This document shows positions 27,762 through 36,409 of a stretch of 64,000 bases of DNA, in pieces. The DNA is taken from NCBI RefSeq assembly GCF_049844995.1, contig NZ_JBNCMC010000002.1:754442-818441 (forward strand). Reading direction: 5' to 3'. Made by a program: the position numbers and the translations under genes. Within the stretch, counting starts at the first letter, position 1; every line of letters begins with the position of its first letter. This stretch comes from Luteimicrobium sp049844995 (GTDB lineage Bacteria; Actinomycetota; Actinomycetes; Actinomycetales; Cellulomonadaceae). A model generated the notes under the pieces. It did no database searches and was not told the DNA's origin. It was given only the letters and a program-made list of their open reading frames with translations.

Positions 27762-28337
27762 TCAGGAGGCGACGTCCGTCGCGAGGGCCGACCGGAGCTC
27801 GTCGACGACGGCGCGGCCGAGCTCGGCGAAGCCCCGCGCCTCGTCCGGGGCGACCCACAGCCCGAACGTGACCTGGAACGCGGAAACCACCGTCCCGGCG
27901 GCGAGGGCGGCCCGGACGGCCGGCACGCCGCGCGCCCGGAACCCCTCCGCGAGCGCGTCGGAGAGGTGCGCCATCTTGGCGCGCTCGCGCTCCAGGAGCT
28001 CGGGGTTCGCGTCGATGACCTGCTGGCGACGGCGCGAGAAGGGCCGGCGCTCCTCGTCGAAGAACGTCGCGGCGCGGTCGAGCACCTGGACGGCCACGGC
28101 GAGGGGGCCGGGCTCTGCGGCCGCGGCGACGCCCGCGGCGAGCGCGTCGTTGAGCTGCTCCTGTCCCTGGAACAGCACCTCGCGCTTGTCGGCGTAGTAC
28201 CGGTAGAACGTGCGCTCGGTGAGCTCGGCGCGCCGCGCGATCTGCGCCACGGACGTCTGCTCGAAGCCCTGCTCGGCGAAGAGGTCGAGCGCGGCTGCGC
28301 GGAGTCGTTCGCCGGCGTCCGGCTGCCATCGGGCCAT
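27762..28337 (-). CDS. TetR-family repressor
   Basis: This 191-residue regulator has the TetR helix-turn-helix at about 8-54 (LFAEQGFEQTSVAQIARRAELTERTFYRYYADKREVLF) and a helical ligand domain. It is transcribed divergently from a Rossmann epimerase gene, with two closely similar inverted repeats between the starts, so autorepression and repression of the epimerase are likely. The ATG at 28337 lies six bases after TAGGAT, and one operator abuts that hexamer. The ligand is unknown. Confidence 0.94.
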   Translation of the reverse strand: MARWQPDAGERLRAAALDLFAEQGFEQTSVAQIARRAELTERTFYRYYADKREVLFQGQEQLNDALAAGVAAAAEPGPLAVAVQVLDRAATFFDEERRPFSRRRQQVIDANPELLERERAKMAHLSDALAEGFRARGVPAVRAALAAGTVVSAFQVTFGLWVAPDEARGFAELGRAVVDELRSALATDVAS

Positions 28338-28343
28338 GGACCC

Positions 28344-28349
28344 ATCCTA
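28344..28349 (-). promoter_or_regulatory. -10-like hexamer for leaderless tetR-type gene
   Basis: TAGGAT on the minus strand, six bases before the ATG at 28337 and two bases from operator 1. Confidence 0.45.
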
Positions 28350-28351
28350 GG

Positions 28352-28372
28352 TGATGTCAGACCCTGCCATCA
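28352..28372. promoter_or_regulatory. TetR operator 1
   Basis: Half-sites TGATGTCA and TGCCATCA (7 of 8 complementary) with a 5-bp spacer. It overlaps the promoter of the TetR gene. Confidence 0.7.
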
Positions 28373-28385
28373 GTGCTACGGTCGT

Positions 28386-28406
28386 TGATGTCACACCCTG
28401 ACATCA
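28386..28406. promoter_or_regulatory. TetR operator 2
   Basis: Half-sites TGATGTCA and TGACATCA are perfect inverted copies with a 5-bp spacer, 34 bp centre-to-centre from operator 1. It ends 14 bp before the epimerase start and would block its transcription. Confidence 0.75.
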
Positions 28407-28420
28407 CTGGAGGATTTCCC

Positions 28421-29320
28421 ATGCGCATCTTCGTCACCGGAGCCACCGGCTGGATCGGCACCGCCGTCACCGGGGAGCTCCTCGCCGCCGGGCACGACGT
28501 CGTCGGCCTGGCACGGTCCGACGCGTCCGCCGAGAAGCTCGCCGCGCGCGGCGCCACGCCGGTGCGCGGGACGCTCGACGATCTCGGCACCATCAAGGAC
28601 GCCGCCGCCGACTCGGACGCCGTGATCCATCTCGGCTTCGTCCACGACTTCGACCGGTTCGCCGACTCGGGGCTCGTGGAGCGCTCCGTCGTCCAGACGG
28701 TCGCCGACACGCTCGCCGGCTCCGACCGGCCGTTCCTGTTCGCCTCCGGCGTCGCCGGACTCACGACCGGCCGGGTCGCGACCGAGGAGGACCCGTCGCC
28801 CGCGGTCGGGCCCGACTCGCCGCGCGGCGGCAGCGAGAACCTCGCGCTCTCCTACGCCGACCAGGGGGTGCGCAGCGTGGCCCTGCGGTTCGCCGCGAGC
28901 GTGCACGGCATCGGCGACCACGGCTTCGTGGCCGAGCTCGCGCGCGTCGCACGAGAGCGCGGCTTCGCGGGCTACATCGGGGACGGCGCCAACCGGTGGC
29001 CCGCCGTGCACCGGTCCGACGCCGCGCGGCTCGTCGCGATCGCCCTCGACCGGGCGCCCGCGGGCGGGGTCGTCCACGCGGTCGGCGAGGAGGGCGTCGC
29101 CATCCGCGACGTCGCCGAGGCCCTCGGACAGAGCCTCGAGCTGCCGACACGCGCGGTCGCGCCGGAGGACGCCGCCGCGCACTTCGGCTGGATCGCCCGG
29201 TTCCTCGCGCTCGACGCCCCGACGTCGAGCGCCCTGACACGCGAGCGCTACGGCTGGGCGCCCACGGGCCCGACGCTCGTCGAGGACATCGCCGCGGGCG
29301 GGTACCTCCCCGGCGCCTGA
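28421..29320 (+). CDS. NAD-dependent epimerase/dehydratase family protein (atypical SDR)
   Basis: This 299-residue Rossmann-fold protein begins MRIFVTGATGWIGTAVTGELL with the GxxGxxG cofactor motif. It resembles atypical extended SDRs; the usual Tyr-x-x-x-Lys pair is not evident (the aligned region reads SPRGGSENLALSYAD), so classical SDR catalysis is uncertain. It is likely the target of the divergent TetR repressor. GGAGGA at about 28409-28414 is a good ribosome binding site for the ATG at 28421, so it was preferred over upstream in-frame starts. Confidence 0.9.
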   Translation: MRIFVTGATGWIGTAVTGELLAAGHDVVGLARSDASAEKLAARGATPVRGTLDDLGTIKDAAADSDAVIHLGFVHDFDRFADSGLVERSVVQTVADTLAGSDRPFLFASGVAGLTTGRVATEEDPSPAVGPDSPRGGSENLALSYADQGVRSVALRFAASVHGIGDHGFVAELARVARERGFAGYIGDGANRWPAVHRSDAARLVAIALDRAPAGGVVHAVGEEGVAIRDVAEALGQSLELPTRAVAPEDAAAHFGWIARFLALDAPTSSALTRERYGWAPTGPTLVEDIAAGGYLPGA

Positions 29321-29394
29321 GCGACGCCGCCGGCGGGGCCGGGAAGCGCCGCCTTCACCCGGCTCCGTCGACCGGTGCGTGGTAGGCAGGAGGC

Positions 29395-30270
29395 ATGAAC
29401 GTCACCATCCTCGGCACCGGCATCATGGGCTCCGCCGTCGCGGGCACCCTCGTGCGCGCGGGGCACCGCGTCACCGCCTGGAACCGCAGTCCCGGCAAGG
29501 CCGTGCCGCTGGCCGACGACGGCGTGACCGTCGCGGCCACGGCGGTCGACGCCGTCGCGAACGCCGAGGTCGTCCTGTCGATCGTCTTCGACACGGACGC
29601 CGTGCTCGACGTGCTCGACGAGGCCGGCCCCGCCGTGCCGGCCGGCGCGGTGTGGGCGCAGGCCACGACCATCGGCGTCGACGGCACGCAGGAGGTCGCG
29701 GCGCGGGCCGCCGAGCTCGGCGTGCCGCTCGTCGAGGCGCAGATGCTGGGGACCCAGGGGCCGGCCGCGCGCGGCGAGCTGACGATCCTCACCGCGGGCG
29801 ACCCGTCGCTCGTCGAGCGGGCCCGCCCGGTGCTCGAGGCGATGTCGGCCAAGACGCTCCACGTGGGCGACGGCGTCGGGTCCGCGAGCGCCCTCAAGCT
29901 CGCCTGCAACGCGTGGCTCGCGACCATCACGGCGGGCGCGGCGCAGTCGCTCGCGCTCGCGACGGCGCAGGGCCTGGACCCGCAGCTCTTCCTCGACGCG
30001 ATCAGCGGCACCGCGACCGACTGCCGGTACGCGCACCTCAAGGCCGACCACATGCTCGCCGAGGACCTCGCGCCGACCTTCACGGTCGACGCCCTGCGCA
30101 AGGACGTCGGGCTCCTGATCCAGACCGCCCGGGCTACCGGGACGACCGTCACCCTGCTCGACGCCCTCGACCGGGTCCTCGGCGTCGCGTCGCTCGACGG
30201 CCACGGCAAGGAGGACGTCGCCGCCGTCTACGACGCGTTCACGACCGTCCCGCTCGGCAACGGGGACTGA
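29395..30270 (+). CDS. NAD(P)-dependent beta-hydroxyacid dehydrogenase family protein
   Basis: This 291-residue protein has the 3-hydroxyisobutyrate dehydrogenase/GLYR layout: an N-terminal Rossmann domain (VTILGTGIMGSAVAGTLVRAGHRVTAWNRS) and a C-terminal helical domain. The catalytic-lysine helix reads GSASALKLACNAWLATI (Lys about 166) and the substrate loop LGTQGPAARGELTIL replaces the usual GGxxGA motif. The exact substrate is unknown; succinic semialdehyde, tartronate semialdehyde or an imine are family possibilities. The ATG at 29395 has both AGGAGG and a TAGGCA-N6 arrangement upstream. Confidence 0.9.
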   Translation: MNVTILGTGIMGSAVAGTLVRAGHRVTAWNRSPGKAVPLADDGVTVAATAVDAVANAEVVLSIVFDTDAVLDVLDEAGPAVPAGAVWAQATTIGVDGTQEVAARAAELGVPLVEAQMLGTQGPAARGELTILTAGDPSLVERARPVLEAMSAKTLHVGDGVGSASALKLACNAWLATITAGAAQSLALATAQGLDPQLFLDAISGTATDCRYAHLKADHMLAEDLAPTFTVDALRKDVGLLIQTARATGTTVTLLDALDRVLGVASLDGHGKEDVAAVYDAFTTVPLGNGD

Positions 30271-30289
30271 GCGGCCCAGGGCCCGCGGC

Positions 30290-30295
30290 TAGGGT
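30290..30295 (+). promoter_or_regulatory. -10-like hexamer for leaderless FAD-oxidase gene
   Basis: TAGGGT followed by six bases and the ATG at 30302. Confidence 0.45.
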
Positions 30296-30301
30296 CGAGG
30301 C

Positions 30302-31708
30302 ATGGCTTCCGACCCGGCGACCGCCACACCCGAGACCGACCCGTTGGCGGCGGCGCTGCGCGCCGCCCTGTCCCCGGACCAGGTCTCCACCGACCCCGAG
30401 GTGCTCGCGGAGTCGGCGTCGGACAAGAGCTCCGCAGGCCGCCCAGGGCGGCCGCGCGTGCGCGTGCTCGCACGGTCGACGGAGGACGTGTCCGCCGTCC
30501 TGCGCCTGGCCTACGACGCCGTCGTCCCCGTGGTCCCGCAGGGTGCCCGGACGAGCGTCACGGGCGCCTCGAGCGCCGTCGACGGCTGCGTCCTGCTGGA
30601 CCTGTCGTCGCTGGACCGGATCGTGGAGATCCGGCCCGACGACCAGCTCGCGGTCGTGCAGCCCGGCGTGGTGACGAGCGACCTCGCGGCGGCCGTCGCA
30701 GAGCACGGACTCTTCTACCCCGTGGACCCGGGGTCGTTCTTCATCTCGACGGTGGGCGGCAACATCGCGACCAACGCGGGCGGCATGCGGTGCGTGAAGT
30801 ACGGCGTGACGCGTGACCGGGTGCGGAGCCTCACGGCCGTGCTGGCGGACGGGACCGTCGTCCGGACGGGCCACGACTCGGTGAAGGGCGTGGCGGGCTA
30901 CGACCTCACCGCGCTTCTCGTCGGCAGCGAGGGGACCCTGGCGGTGGTCACGGAGGCGACGCTCGCGCTGCTGCCCGCCCCCGGCGAGGCCGCCGGGGCG
31001 GCCGGGATGTTCGGGTCCCTCGAGTCGGCGCTCGACGCGGCCGCGCGGATCATGGCCGGGCCACGGCGCCCGAGCGCGCTCGAGCTCCTCGACGGCATCT
31101 CCATGCGGGCCATCAACGCGTACGCCCCGAGCTCCGACCTTCCCGAGGACGCGGCCGCGCTGCTGATCGTCGAGTCCGACGAGGTCGGCCGCGCCGCCAC
31201 GGACGTCGAGCACTACGTCCGCGCGTTCGAGGAGGCCGGCGCCCTGGGCGTCCGGGTCGCATCGACCGGCGCCGAGGTCGACGCCCTGCTGAACATCCGG
31301 CGCAACCTCCACCCCGGCCTGGTCGCCGCCTACGGCGGGGTGCTGACCGAGGACGTCGCCGCGCCGCGGGCGCGGCTGCAGGAGCTGCTCACGACCATCG
31401 AGCGGACGGCACGGGAGACGGGCGCGGTGATCTCGACCGGTGGGCACGTCGGCGACGGCAACCTGCACCCCCTGATCTGCTTCGACCCCGACGACGAGGC
31501 CTCGCGGGCGGCCGCGCAACGGGCGTTCGCGCTCGTGCTCGAGCGCGCGGTCGAGGTCGGCGGCACCGTGAGCGGCGAGCACGGCATCGGCCTCCTCAAG
31601 CGCGACGCCGTCACCGCCGAGCTCTCGCGGGAGGTCCGTGACCTGCAGGTCCGCGTCAAGGCTGCGTTCGACCCGCGCGGCATCCTCAACCCGGGCAAGA
31701 AGGTCTGA
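30302..31708 (+). CDS. FAD-binding oxidase of the GlcD/D-2-hydroxyacid dehydrogenase family
   Basis: This 468-residue flavoprotein has a PCMH-type FAD domain (about 45-225; PQGARTSVTGASSAVDGCVLLDLS and the phosphate-binding VDPGSFFISTVGGNIATNAGG) and a C-terminal FAD-oxidase domain ending in the metal-site motif TGGHVGDGNLHPLICFD and GTVSGEHGIGLLKRD. The family oxidises D-lactate, glycolate or D-2-hydroxyglutarate. No partner GlcE/GlcF genes are adjacent, so a stand-alone D-2-hydroxyacid dehydrogenase is most likely. ATG at 30302 follows TAGGGT-N6. Confidence 0.94.
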   Translation: MASDPATATPETDPLAAALRAALSPDQVSTDPEVLAESASDKSSAGRPGRPRVRVLARSTEDVSAVLRLAYDAVVPVVPQGARTSVTGASSAVDGCVLLDLSSLDRIVEIRPDDQLAVVQPGVVTSDLAAAVAEHGLFYPVDPGSFFISTVGGNIATNAGGMRCVKYGVTRDRVRSLTAVLADGTVVRTGHDSVKGVAGYDLTALLVGSEGTLAVVTEATLALLPAPGEAAGAAGMFGSLESALDAAARIMAGPRRPSALELLDGISMRAINAYAPSSDLPEDAAALLIVESDEVGRAATDVEHYVRAFEEAGALGVRVASTGAEVDALLNIRRNLHPGLVAAYGGVLTEDVAAPRARLQELLTTIERTARETGAVISTGGHVGDGNLHPLICFDPDDEASRAAAQRAFALVLERAVEVGGTVSGEHGIGLLKRDAVTAELSREVRDLQVRVKAAFDPRGILNPGKKV

Positions 31709-31720
31709 GCCCCGGGGCTC
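31707..31720. terminator. Short palindrome between convergent genes
   Basis: GAGCCCCGGGGCTC is a perfect 14-bp palindrome in the 19-bp gap between the FAD oxidase and topoisomerase genes. It could act as a weak two-way stop; there is no T-run. Confidence 0.25.
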
Positions 31721-31727
31721 GCACGCT

Positions 31728-32732
31728 TCAACCGAGGAGGCGGCGCAGCTCGGCCTCGGCCGAGGCAGCCCGGTCGGGGTCGATGGTCGTCCCCGCGTCG
31801 TAGAGGTCGACGACGCGCGGGTCGACGTAGCTGGCGCGCGCGATCGCGGGCGTGTTGCCCAGGACGGTCGAGGCCTCCCGCATGGCCTCCGCCACGGCCC
31901 GCTTCCGGGCCGTCACGGTGCGCTCGGGGCCGTGCCGGGCCAGCGAGACTGCGGCCGCGACCGTGCCGTGCAGCGTGCGGAAGTCCTTGGAGGAGAAGTC
32001 GCCGCCGGTGCGGGCCCGGACGTCGTCGTTGATCGTCGTCGGGTCGAGGGGCGTCCAGCCGTCCGCACCGACCGCGACGACGGGCTCGTCGCCGGGCTCG
32101 TCGCTGGGTGCATAGCCGAGCAGCCGGGCGTCGGGGCGGTCGCCAGACCGCTCGCCGAGGACCGCGGCGAGCCGCACGTCGACGACCTCGGACTCCCACA
32201 GCTGACCGGACTTCGCGGGGAACCGGAGGAGCACGTGGTCGTCGTCGACGGTCGCGTCCCGGACGCGCAGCGTCGCGATCCCGCGGCTCCCGTGCCGGGA
32301 GGCGTAGCGCTCGCTGCCGACGCGGAGGTGGGCGACGTCGAGCAGCCGGAACGCCGCGGCGAGCCCCCGGCGCCGGGTAGGTGCGTCGGCGTCGAGGTCG
32401 CGGGTGACCCAGCCCCGCGCGGCGGGGAGCGCGTCGGCGAGCTCGAGCATGCGGTCGAACTTGGCGCGGTCCTGCCGGGCGCGCCACTGCGGGTGATAGA
32501 GGTACTGGCGGCGACCGGCCGCGTCGATCCCGGTCGCGAGGACGTGCGCGTTCGGGTGCGGCGCGATCCACACGTCCGTCCATGCGGGCGGGATCGCGAG
32601 CGCCTCGAAGGCGCGGCGTTCGTCGGCGTCCGCGAGGCTTCCGTCGGGGGCGCGGTAGCTGAAGCCCGCCCCGGCGCGGACCCGGTGGTACCCGGGACCG
32701 GACAGGTTGGCGCGGCGGAGCCGCACGCTCAC
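31728..32732 (-). CDS. DNA topoisomerase IB (poxvirus-like)
   Basis: This 334-residue type IB topoisomerase relaxes supercoils through a 3'-phosphotyrosyl intermediate. The nucleophile is Tyr302 in ASYVDPRVVDLY. Other catalytic residues fall in RVGSERY (Arg), KSGQLWE (Lys) and SSKDFRTLHGT (Arg, His). The N-terminal domain includes YRAPDGSLADADERRAFEALAIPPAWTDVWI. The GTG at 32732 overlaps the ligD stop by 4 bp, so it is translated with LigD. Length matches bacterial poxvirus-type enzymes. Linkage to NHEJ genes suggests a role around break repair (inference). Confidence 0.94.
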   Translation of the reverse strand: MSVRLRRANLSGPGYHRVRAGAGFSYRAPDGSLADADERRAFEALAIPPAWTDVWIAPHPNAHVLATGIDAAGRRQYLYHPQWRARQDRAKFDRMLELADALPAARGWVTRDLDADAPTRRRGLAAAFRLLDVAHLRVGSERYASRHGSRGIATLRVRDATVDDDHVLLRFPAKSGQLWESEVVDVRLAAVLGERSGDRPDARLLGYAPSDEPGDEPVVAVGADGWTPLDPTTINDDVRARTGGDFSSKDFRTLHGTVAAAVSLARHGPERTVTARKRAVAEAMREASTVLGNTPAIARASYVDPRVVDLYDAGTTIDPDRAASAEAELRRLLG

Positions 32733-35416
32733 TCCTTCCGGACGTCGGCCGGGTCCTTGTCGGGCCGCCAGCCGCGCCACCGGGGCTGGCGCAGCCGCGC
32801 GTCGCCGGTCCACTCGGCGAACTCGACCTCGCCGACCAGCTGCGGGCTGACCCAGTGGGCGTCGCGCGCGTCGGCGCGGGGGACGTCCACCAGCGGCGGC
32901 GTCTTCCTGGCGAGCCGGGCCAGGCGGTCGGTGGCGTCGCGGAGCGCCTTGTCGCTGAACCCGGTGCCGACGCGGCCCACGTAGCGCAGGGCACCGTCGC
33001 CGTCGGGCACCCCGACGAGCAGCGAGCCGACGAGCCCGGCCCGGTTGCCGTTGCCGGGCCGCCACCCCCCGACGACGACCTCCTGCGTGCGGGCGTGCTT
33101 GACCTTGATCCAGGCCCGGCTGCGCCGTCCGACGGCGTACGTCGAGTCGACGCGCTTGGCCATGACGCCCTCGAGCCCCAGCTCGGCGCTGGTCTGCCAG
33201 GCGCCGTCGAAGTCGCCCTCGAACGCGGGCGGCACCTTGACGACGTCGTTCTCGGTGACGAGCGCCTCCAGCCGTTGGCGCCGCTCGTCGTACGGGAGGT
33301 CGACGAGGGGCTCGCCGTCCTGCTCGAGCACGTCGAACAGGAAGAGCTGGACCGGCACCTCCTTGGCGGCGGCCTCGATCTCGCGGGGATCGGCCAGGTT
33401 CATGCGCCGCTGCAGCAGCCCGAACGACGGTCGCCCCTTCCCGTCGAGCGCGACGATCTCGCCGTCGACGACGGCCTCCCCGGCAACGGCCCGCCCCAGA
33501 GCCTCCACGACGTCCGGGTACCCGGGGCCCTGGTCCTTGCCGTTCCGGCTGGCCATGGACACCCGCGCCCGCCCGTGCCCCTCCTCCTGCTCGACCCGGG
33601 CGAGCGTCCGGATGCCGTCCCACTTCATCTCGTAGGCCCACTCCCCCGCATCACCGACGACGTCGGACCGCTTCCCGAGCGTGGCGAGCATGGCCTGGTA
33701 CCTCCGCACCCGTGCACCGGAACCGGACGAAGAAGCGGACCCTGCGTCGTCGTCCGCGGAAGGCGAGCCGACGGCGGAGGCGGAGGACGGGGAGGTGCGC
33801 GCGGTCGTGGTGGGACTGGCGGGAGGCCGCGAGGAACGAGCGGCCGGATGGAAGACCGCGCGCACCTCCCCGTCCTCCGCCTCCCCCGACCCAGCGCTGC
33901 CCACGGAACCCGACGCAGACGGCTGCGACTTCGTCCGGTGGATCAACCATTGGGACTTCGGCGCCCCGTGCGCCCCCTCCCCCTCGGCTGCCTTGGTGCG
34001 GATGAGGGCGAGCCGGCGGTCCCCGCGGTGCTCGTGCTGGTCGTCGTGGTCGCTGTGGAGCACGACGATGACCTCGTCGTCCCTCCACTTCTCGAGGTCG
34101 TAGGTGCCGGAGTCCCAGATGGTGACGGTGCCGCCGCCGTACTCGCCCTGGGCGATGGTGCCGGCGAACGTGCCGTACTCGAGGGGGTGGTCCTCGGTCT
34201 GGACGGCGAGGTGGTTGGTGCCGGGGTCGGTGGGTTCGCCCTTGGGCAGGGCCCAGGAGACGAGGACGCCGTCGCGTTCGAGCCGGAAGTCCCAGTGGAG
34301 GCGGCTGGCGTGGTGCTCCTGGATGACGAAGCTGTCGCCGCCCTCGCGGGGGGCCGGGGTCTCGGCGGGGACGGGCTCGGGCGTGCGGGCGGGGTCGCGC
34401 TTGGAGCGGTAGACGGCGAGGCTGTCGCGGCCGGGGCGCTCCCGGTGGGCTTCACCGGGGGCGTCGTCGTCGGGGTCGGACCCAGCGTCGGGGACAGCGC
34501 CGGCGTCGACCCGCCCGGGCGTGAGATCGCTCATGGGGTCCTTCCGCCGCTTGATCCGGGCCAGCACCTCGGTGTGGTCGAGCTGGCGCAGGTCCGCGGC
34601 GGACGATCGCGCGAGCTCGCGCCAGGTTCGCGGCGCGGCGACCCACGGGTGGCTGCGGCCGCGCAGGGAGTAGGGCGCGACGGTCGTCTTGTTCCCGTTG
34701 TTCTGCGACCAGTCGACGAGGACCTTGCCGCCGCGCAGCGCCTTCTTCATGTCGGAGACGACGAGGTCCGGGTGGTCGGCCTCGAGGGCGCGGGCGAGCT
34801 CGTGCGCGACGGAGGTCACCTGCGCGCTGGTCTGCCGGCCGTCGAGCGCCGCGTAGAGGTGGATGCCCTTGGAGCCGCTGGTCACGGGGACGGTGCCGAG
34901 ACCCATGCCGTCGAGGATCTCCTTGGCGAGGTGCGCGACCTCGACGCACTCGGGCAGACCGGCGCCCTCGCCGGGGTCCAGGTCGAGGACGAGGCGGTCG
35001 GGGTCGTGCGTTCCCCCGCGCGGGCCGAACTGCCACTGCGGCACGTGCACCTCGAGGGACGCGATCTGCCCCAGCCAGACGAGCGTGGCGGCGTCGTTCG
35101 CGAGCGGGTAGGTGTTGGTGGAGTGCTGGTGCTCGATGGTGCGCCGCTGCACCCAGTCGGGGGTCCCGGCCGCGAGGTCCTTCTGGAAGAACGGGTGCTC
35201 CTCGACCCCGTTGGGCCAGCGCTTGCGGGTCACGGGCCGGTCGGCGACGTGCGGCAGCATCGTCGCGGCGACGGCCGCGTAGTACTCGACGACGTCACGC
35301 TTGGTGGTGCCGGTGGCCGGGTAGAGGACCTTGTCGAGGTTGGTGAGACGCAGGTCGTGGCCGTCGACGGTCACGACCTCGGTCTGCTCGCCGGGCGTGG
35401 TCAGCATGTCTCTCAT
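32729..35416 (-). CDS. ligD: ATP-dependent DNA ligase D (polymerase-phosphoesterase-ligase)
   Basis: This 895-residue multidomain NHEJ ligase has the order: primase-like polymerase (about 15-290, metal site LVLDLDPG), phosphoesterase (about 350-480, HHASRLHWDFRLERDG), a low-complexity linker (about 490-570), and an ATP-dependent ligase with the adenylated Lys598 in EMKWDGIR and a C-terminal OB fold. The linker is Ala/Ser/Pro/Arg-rich and contains the family A inverted repeat (residues about 512-548), so that part is probably not structural. The start is ATG 35416; ATG 35407 is an alternative. It is divergent from ku and coupled downstream to topoisomerase IB. Confidence 0.97.
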   Translation of the reverse strand: MRDMLTTPGEQTEVVTVDGHDLRLTNLDKVLYPATGTTKRDVVEYYAAVAATMLPHVADRPVTRKRWPNGVEEHPFFQKDLAAGTPDWVQRRTIEHQHSTNTYPLANDAATLVWLGQIASLEVHVPQWQFGPRGGTHDPDRLVLDLDPGEGAGLPECVEVAHLAKEILDGMGLGTVPVTSGSKGIHLYAALDGRQTSAQVTSVAHELARALEADHPDLVVSDMKKALRGGKVLVDWSQNNGNKTTVAPYSLRGRSHPWVAAPRTWRELARSSAADLRQLDHTEVLARIKRRKDPMSDLTPGRVDAGAVPDAGSDPDDDAPGEAHRERPGRDSLAVYRSKRDPARTPEPVPAETPAPREGGDSFVIQEHHASRLHWDFRLERDGVLVSWALPKGEPTDPGTNHLAVQTEDHPLEYGTFAGTIAQGEYGGGTVTIWDSGTYDLEKWRDDEVIVVLHSDHDDQHEHRGDRRLALIRTKAAEGEGAHGAPKSQWLIHRTKSQPSASGSVGSAGSGEAEDGEVRAVFHPAARSSRPPASPTTTARTSPSSASAVGSPSADDDAGSASSSGSGARVRRYQAMLATLGKRSDVVGDAGEWAYEMKWDGIRTLARVEQEEGHGRARVSMASRNGKDQGPGYPDVVEALGRAVAGEAVVDGEIVALDGKGRPSFGLLQRRMNLADPREIEAAAKEVPVQLFLFDVLEQDGEPLVDLPYDERRQRLEALVTENDVVKVPPAFEGDFDGAWQTSAELGLEGVMAKRVDSTYAVGRRSRAWIKVKHARTQEVVVGGWRPGNGNRAGLVGSLLVGVPDGDGALRYVGRVGTGFSDKALRDATDRLARLARKTPPLVDVPRADARDAHWVSPQLVGEVEFAEWTGDARLRQPRWRGWRPDKDPADVRKE
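33776..33884 (-). repeat. Family A structured repeat, copy 1 (inside ligD)
   Basis: 31-bp perfect inverted arms (33776-33806 and 33854-33884) flank a 47-bp core. Read on the minus strand the core starts TTCCATCCG, has a small hairpin with loop TCGTTCCTC (stem GGCCGC/GCGGCC), and ends TCCCGCCAG-T-CCCACCAC. The core is nearly identical to that of the copy at 43225-43311, while the arms differ. It is translated in frame as part of the LigD linker. Confidence 0.85.
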
Positions 35417-35484
35417 CGTCCGGCAGGTGGGCGACGTCCGCCCGCCCGGGTGCGCCGCCCGGCGGGGCGGGCCAGACTGGGCGC

Positions 35485-36363
35485 ATGCGGGCGATCTGGT
35501 CGGGCGCGGTGACGTTCGGCCTCGTGAACGTGCCGGTCAAGCTGTACAGCGCGACCGAGTCCCACGACGTGCCCCTGCACCAGGTGCACGACGCCGACGG
35601 CGGACGCATCCGGTACGAGCGGCACTGCGAGAAGGACGGGAAGAAGATCCCGTACGAGCACATCGTCCGGGCCTACGACGACGGCGCGCACACGGTCGTG
35701 CTGACGGACGACGACCTCAAGACGCTGCCCGCCGAGCGGAGCCGCGAGATCGAGGTCGTGGAGTTCGTCCCGCGCGAGCAGGTCGACCCCATCCGGTTCG
35801 GCTCGACCTACTTCCTGGAGCCGAGCGACAAGTCCGCGAAGGCGTACGTGCTGCTGCGGGAGGCGCTCGAGTCGACGGAGCGCACCGCGATCGTGAAGTT
35901 CGCGCTGCGGCAGCGCACCCGGCTGGGCGCGCTGCGCGTCCACGGCGACACGCTCGTCCTGCAGGGCCTGCTGTGGGACGACGAGGTGCGGGAGGCAAGC
36001 TTCCCGGCGCTCGAGAACCCCGGCGACGTGACGAAGAAGGAGCTCGACCTTGCGAAGGTCGTGGTCGCGAGCCTCGAGGGCGACTTCGACCCGAGCGCGT
36101 ACGTCGACGAATACCAGGCGCAGCTCCGCGAGCTGATCGACGCGAAGCTCGAGCGCGGGGACGCCGTGGCGTCGGAGCGCCCGGAGGCCGAGGGCGAGGA
36201 GGGCGGCGGCGAGGTCCTCGACCTCATGGAGGCGCTGCGGCGCAGCGTCGCCAAGAAGCGCTCGTCCGGGGACGACGACGGCGAGAAGAAGTCTGCGGGT
36301 GGCCGCAAGAAGGCGTCCGCCTCGTCGTCGGACAAGCCGGCGCGCAAGCGCAAGACGTCCTGA
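35485..36363 (+). CDS. ku: Ku protein
   Basis: This 292-residue bacterial Ku homodimerises into a ring that threads onto broken DNA ends and recruits LigD. The N-terminus MRAIWSGAVTFGLVNVPVKLYSAT and the segment LHQVHDADGGRIRYERHCEKDGKKIPYEHIVRAYD are typical. The core runs to about residue 230 and is followed by an acidic segment and a Lys/Arg/Ser-rich tail (KKSAGGRKKASASSSDKPARKRKTS), the kind of extended C-terminus that allows binding to free ends. It is divergent from ligD with a 68-bp gap, completing an NHEJ pair. Confidence 0.97.
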   Translation: MRAIWSGAVTFGLVNVPVKLYSATESHDVPLHQVHDADGGRIRYERHCEKDGKKIPYEHIVRAYDDGAHTVVLTDDDLKTLPAERSREIEVVEFVPREQVDPIRFGSTYFLEPSDKSAKAYVLLREALESTERTAIVKFALRQRTRLGALRVHGDTLVLQGLLWDDEVREASFPALENPGDVTKKELDLAKVVVASLEGDFDPSAYVDEYQAQLRELIDAKLERGDAVASERPEAEGEEGGGEVLDLMEALRRSVAKKRSSGDDDGEKKSAGGRKKASASSSDKPARKRKTS

Positions 36364-36409
36364 TGCACGATTCTCGTCAATAGTCCGCGGGCGGCCCGGC
36401 GCCGCGGGC

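Noticed and set aside
33651..34103. Several open frames across the LigD linker
   Set aside because: They arise from the family A palindrome and low-complexity sequence; LigD reads through without interruption.
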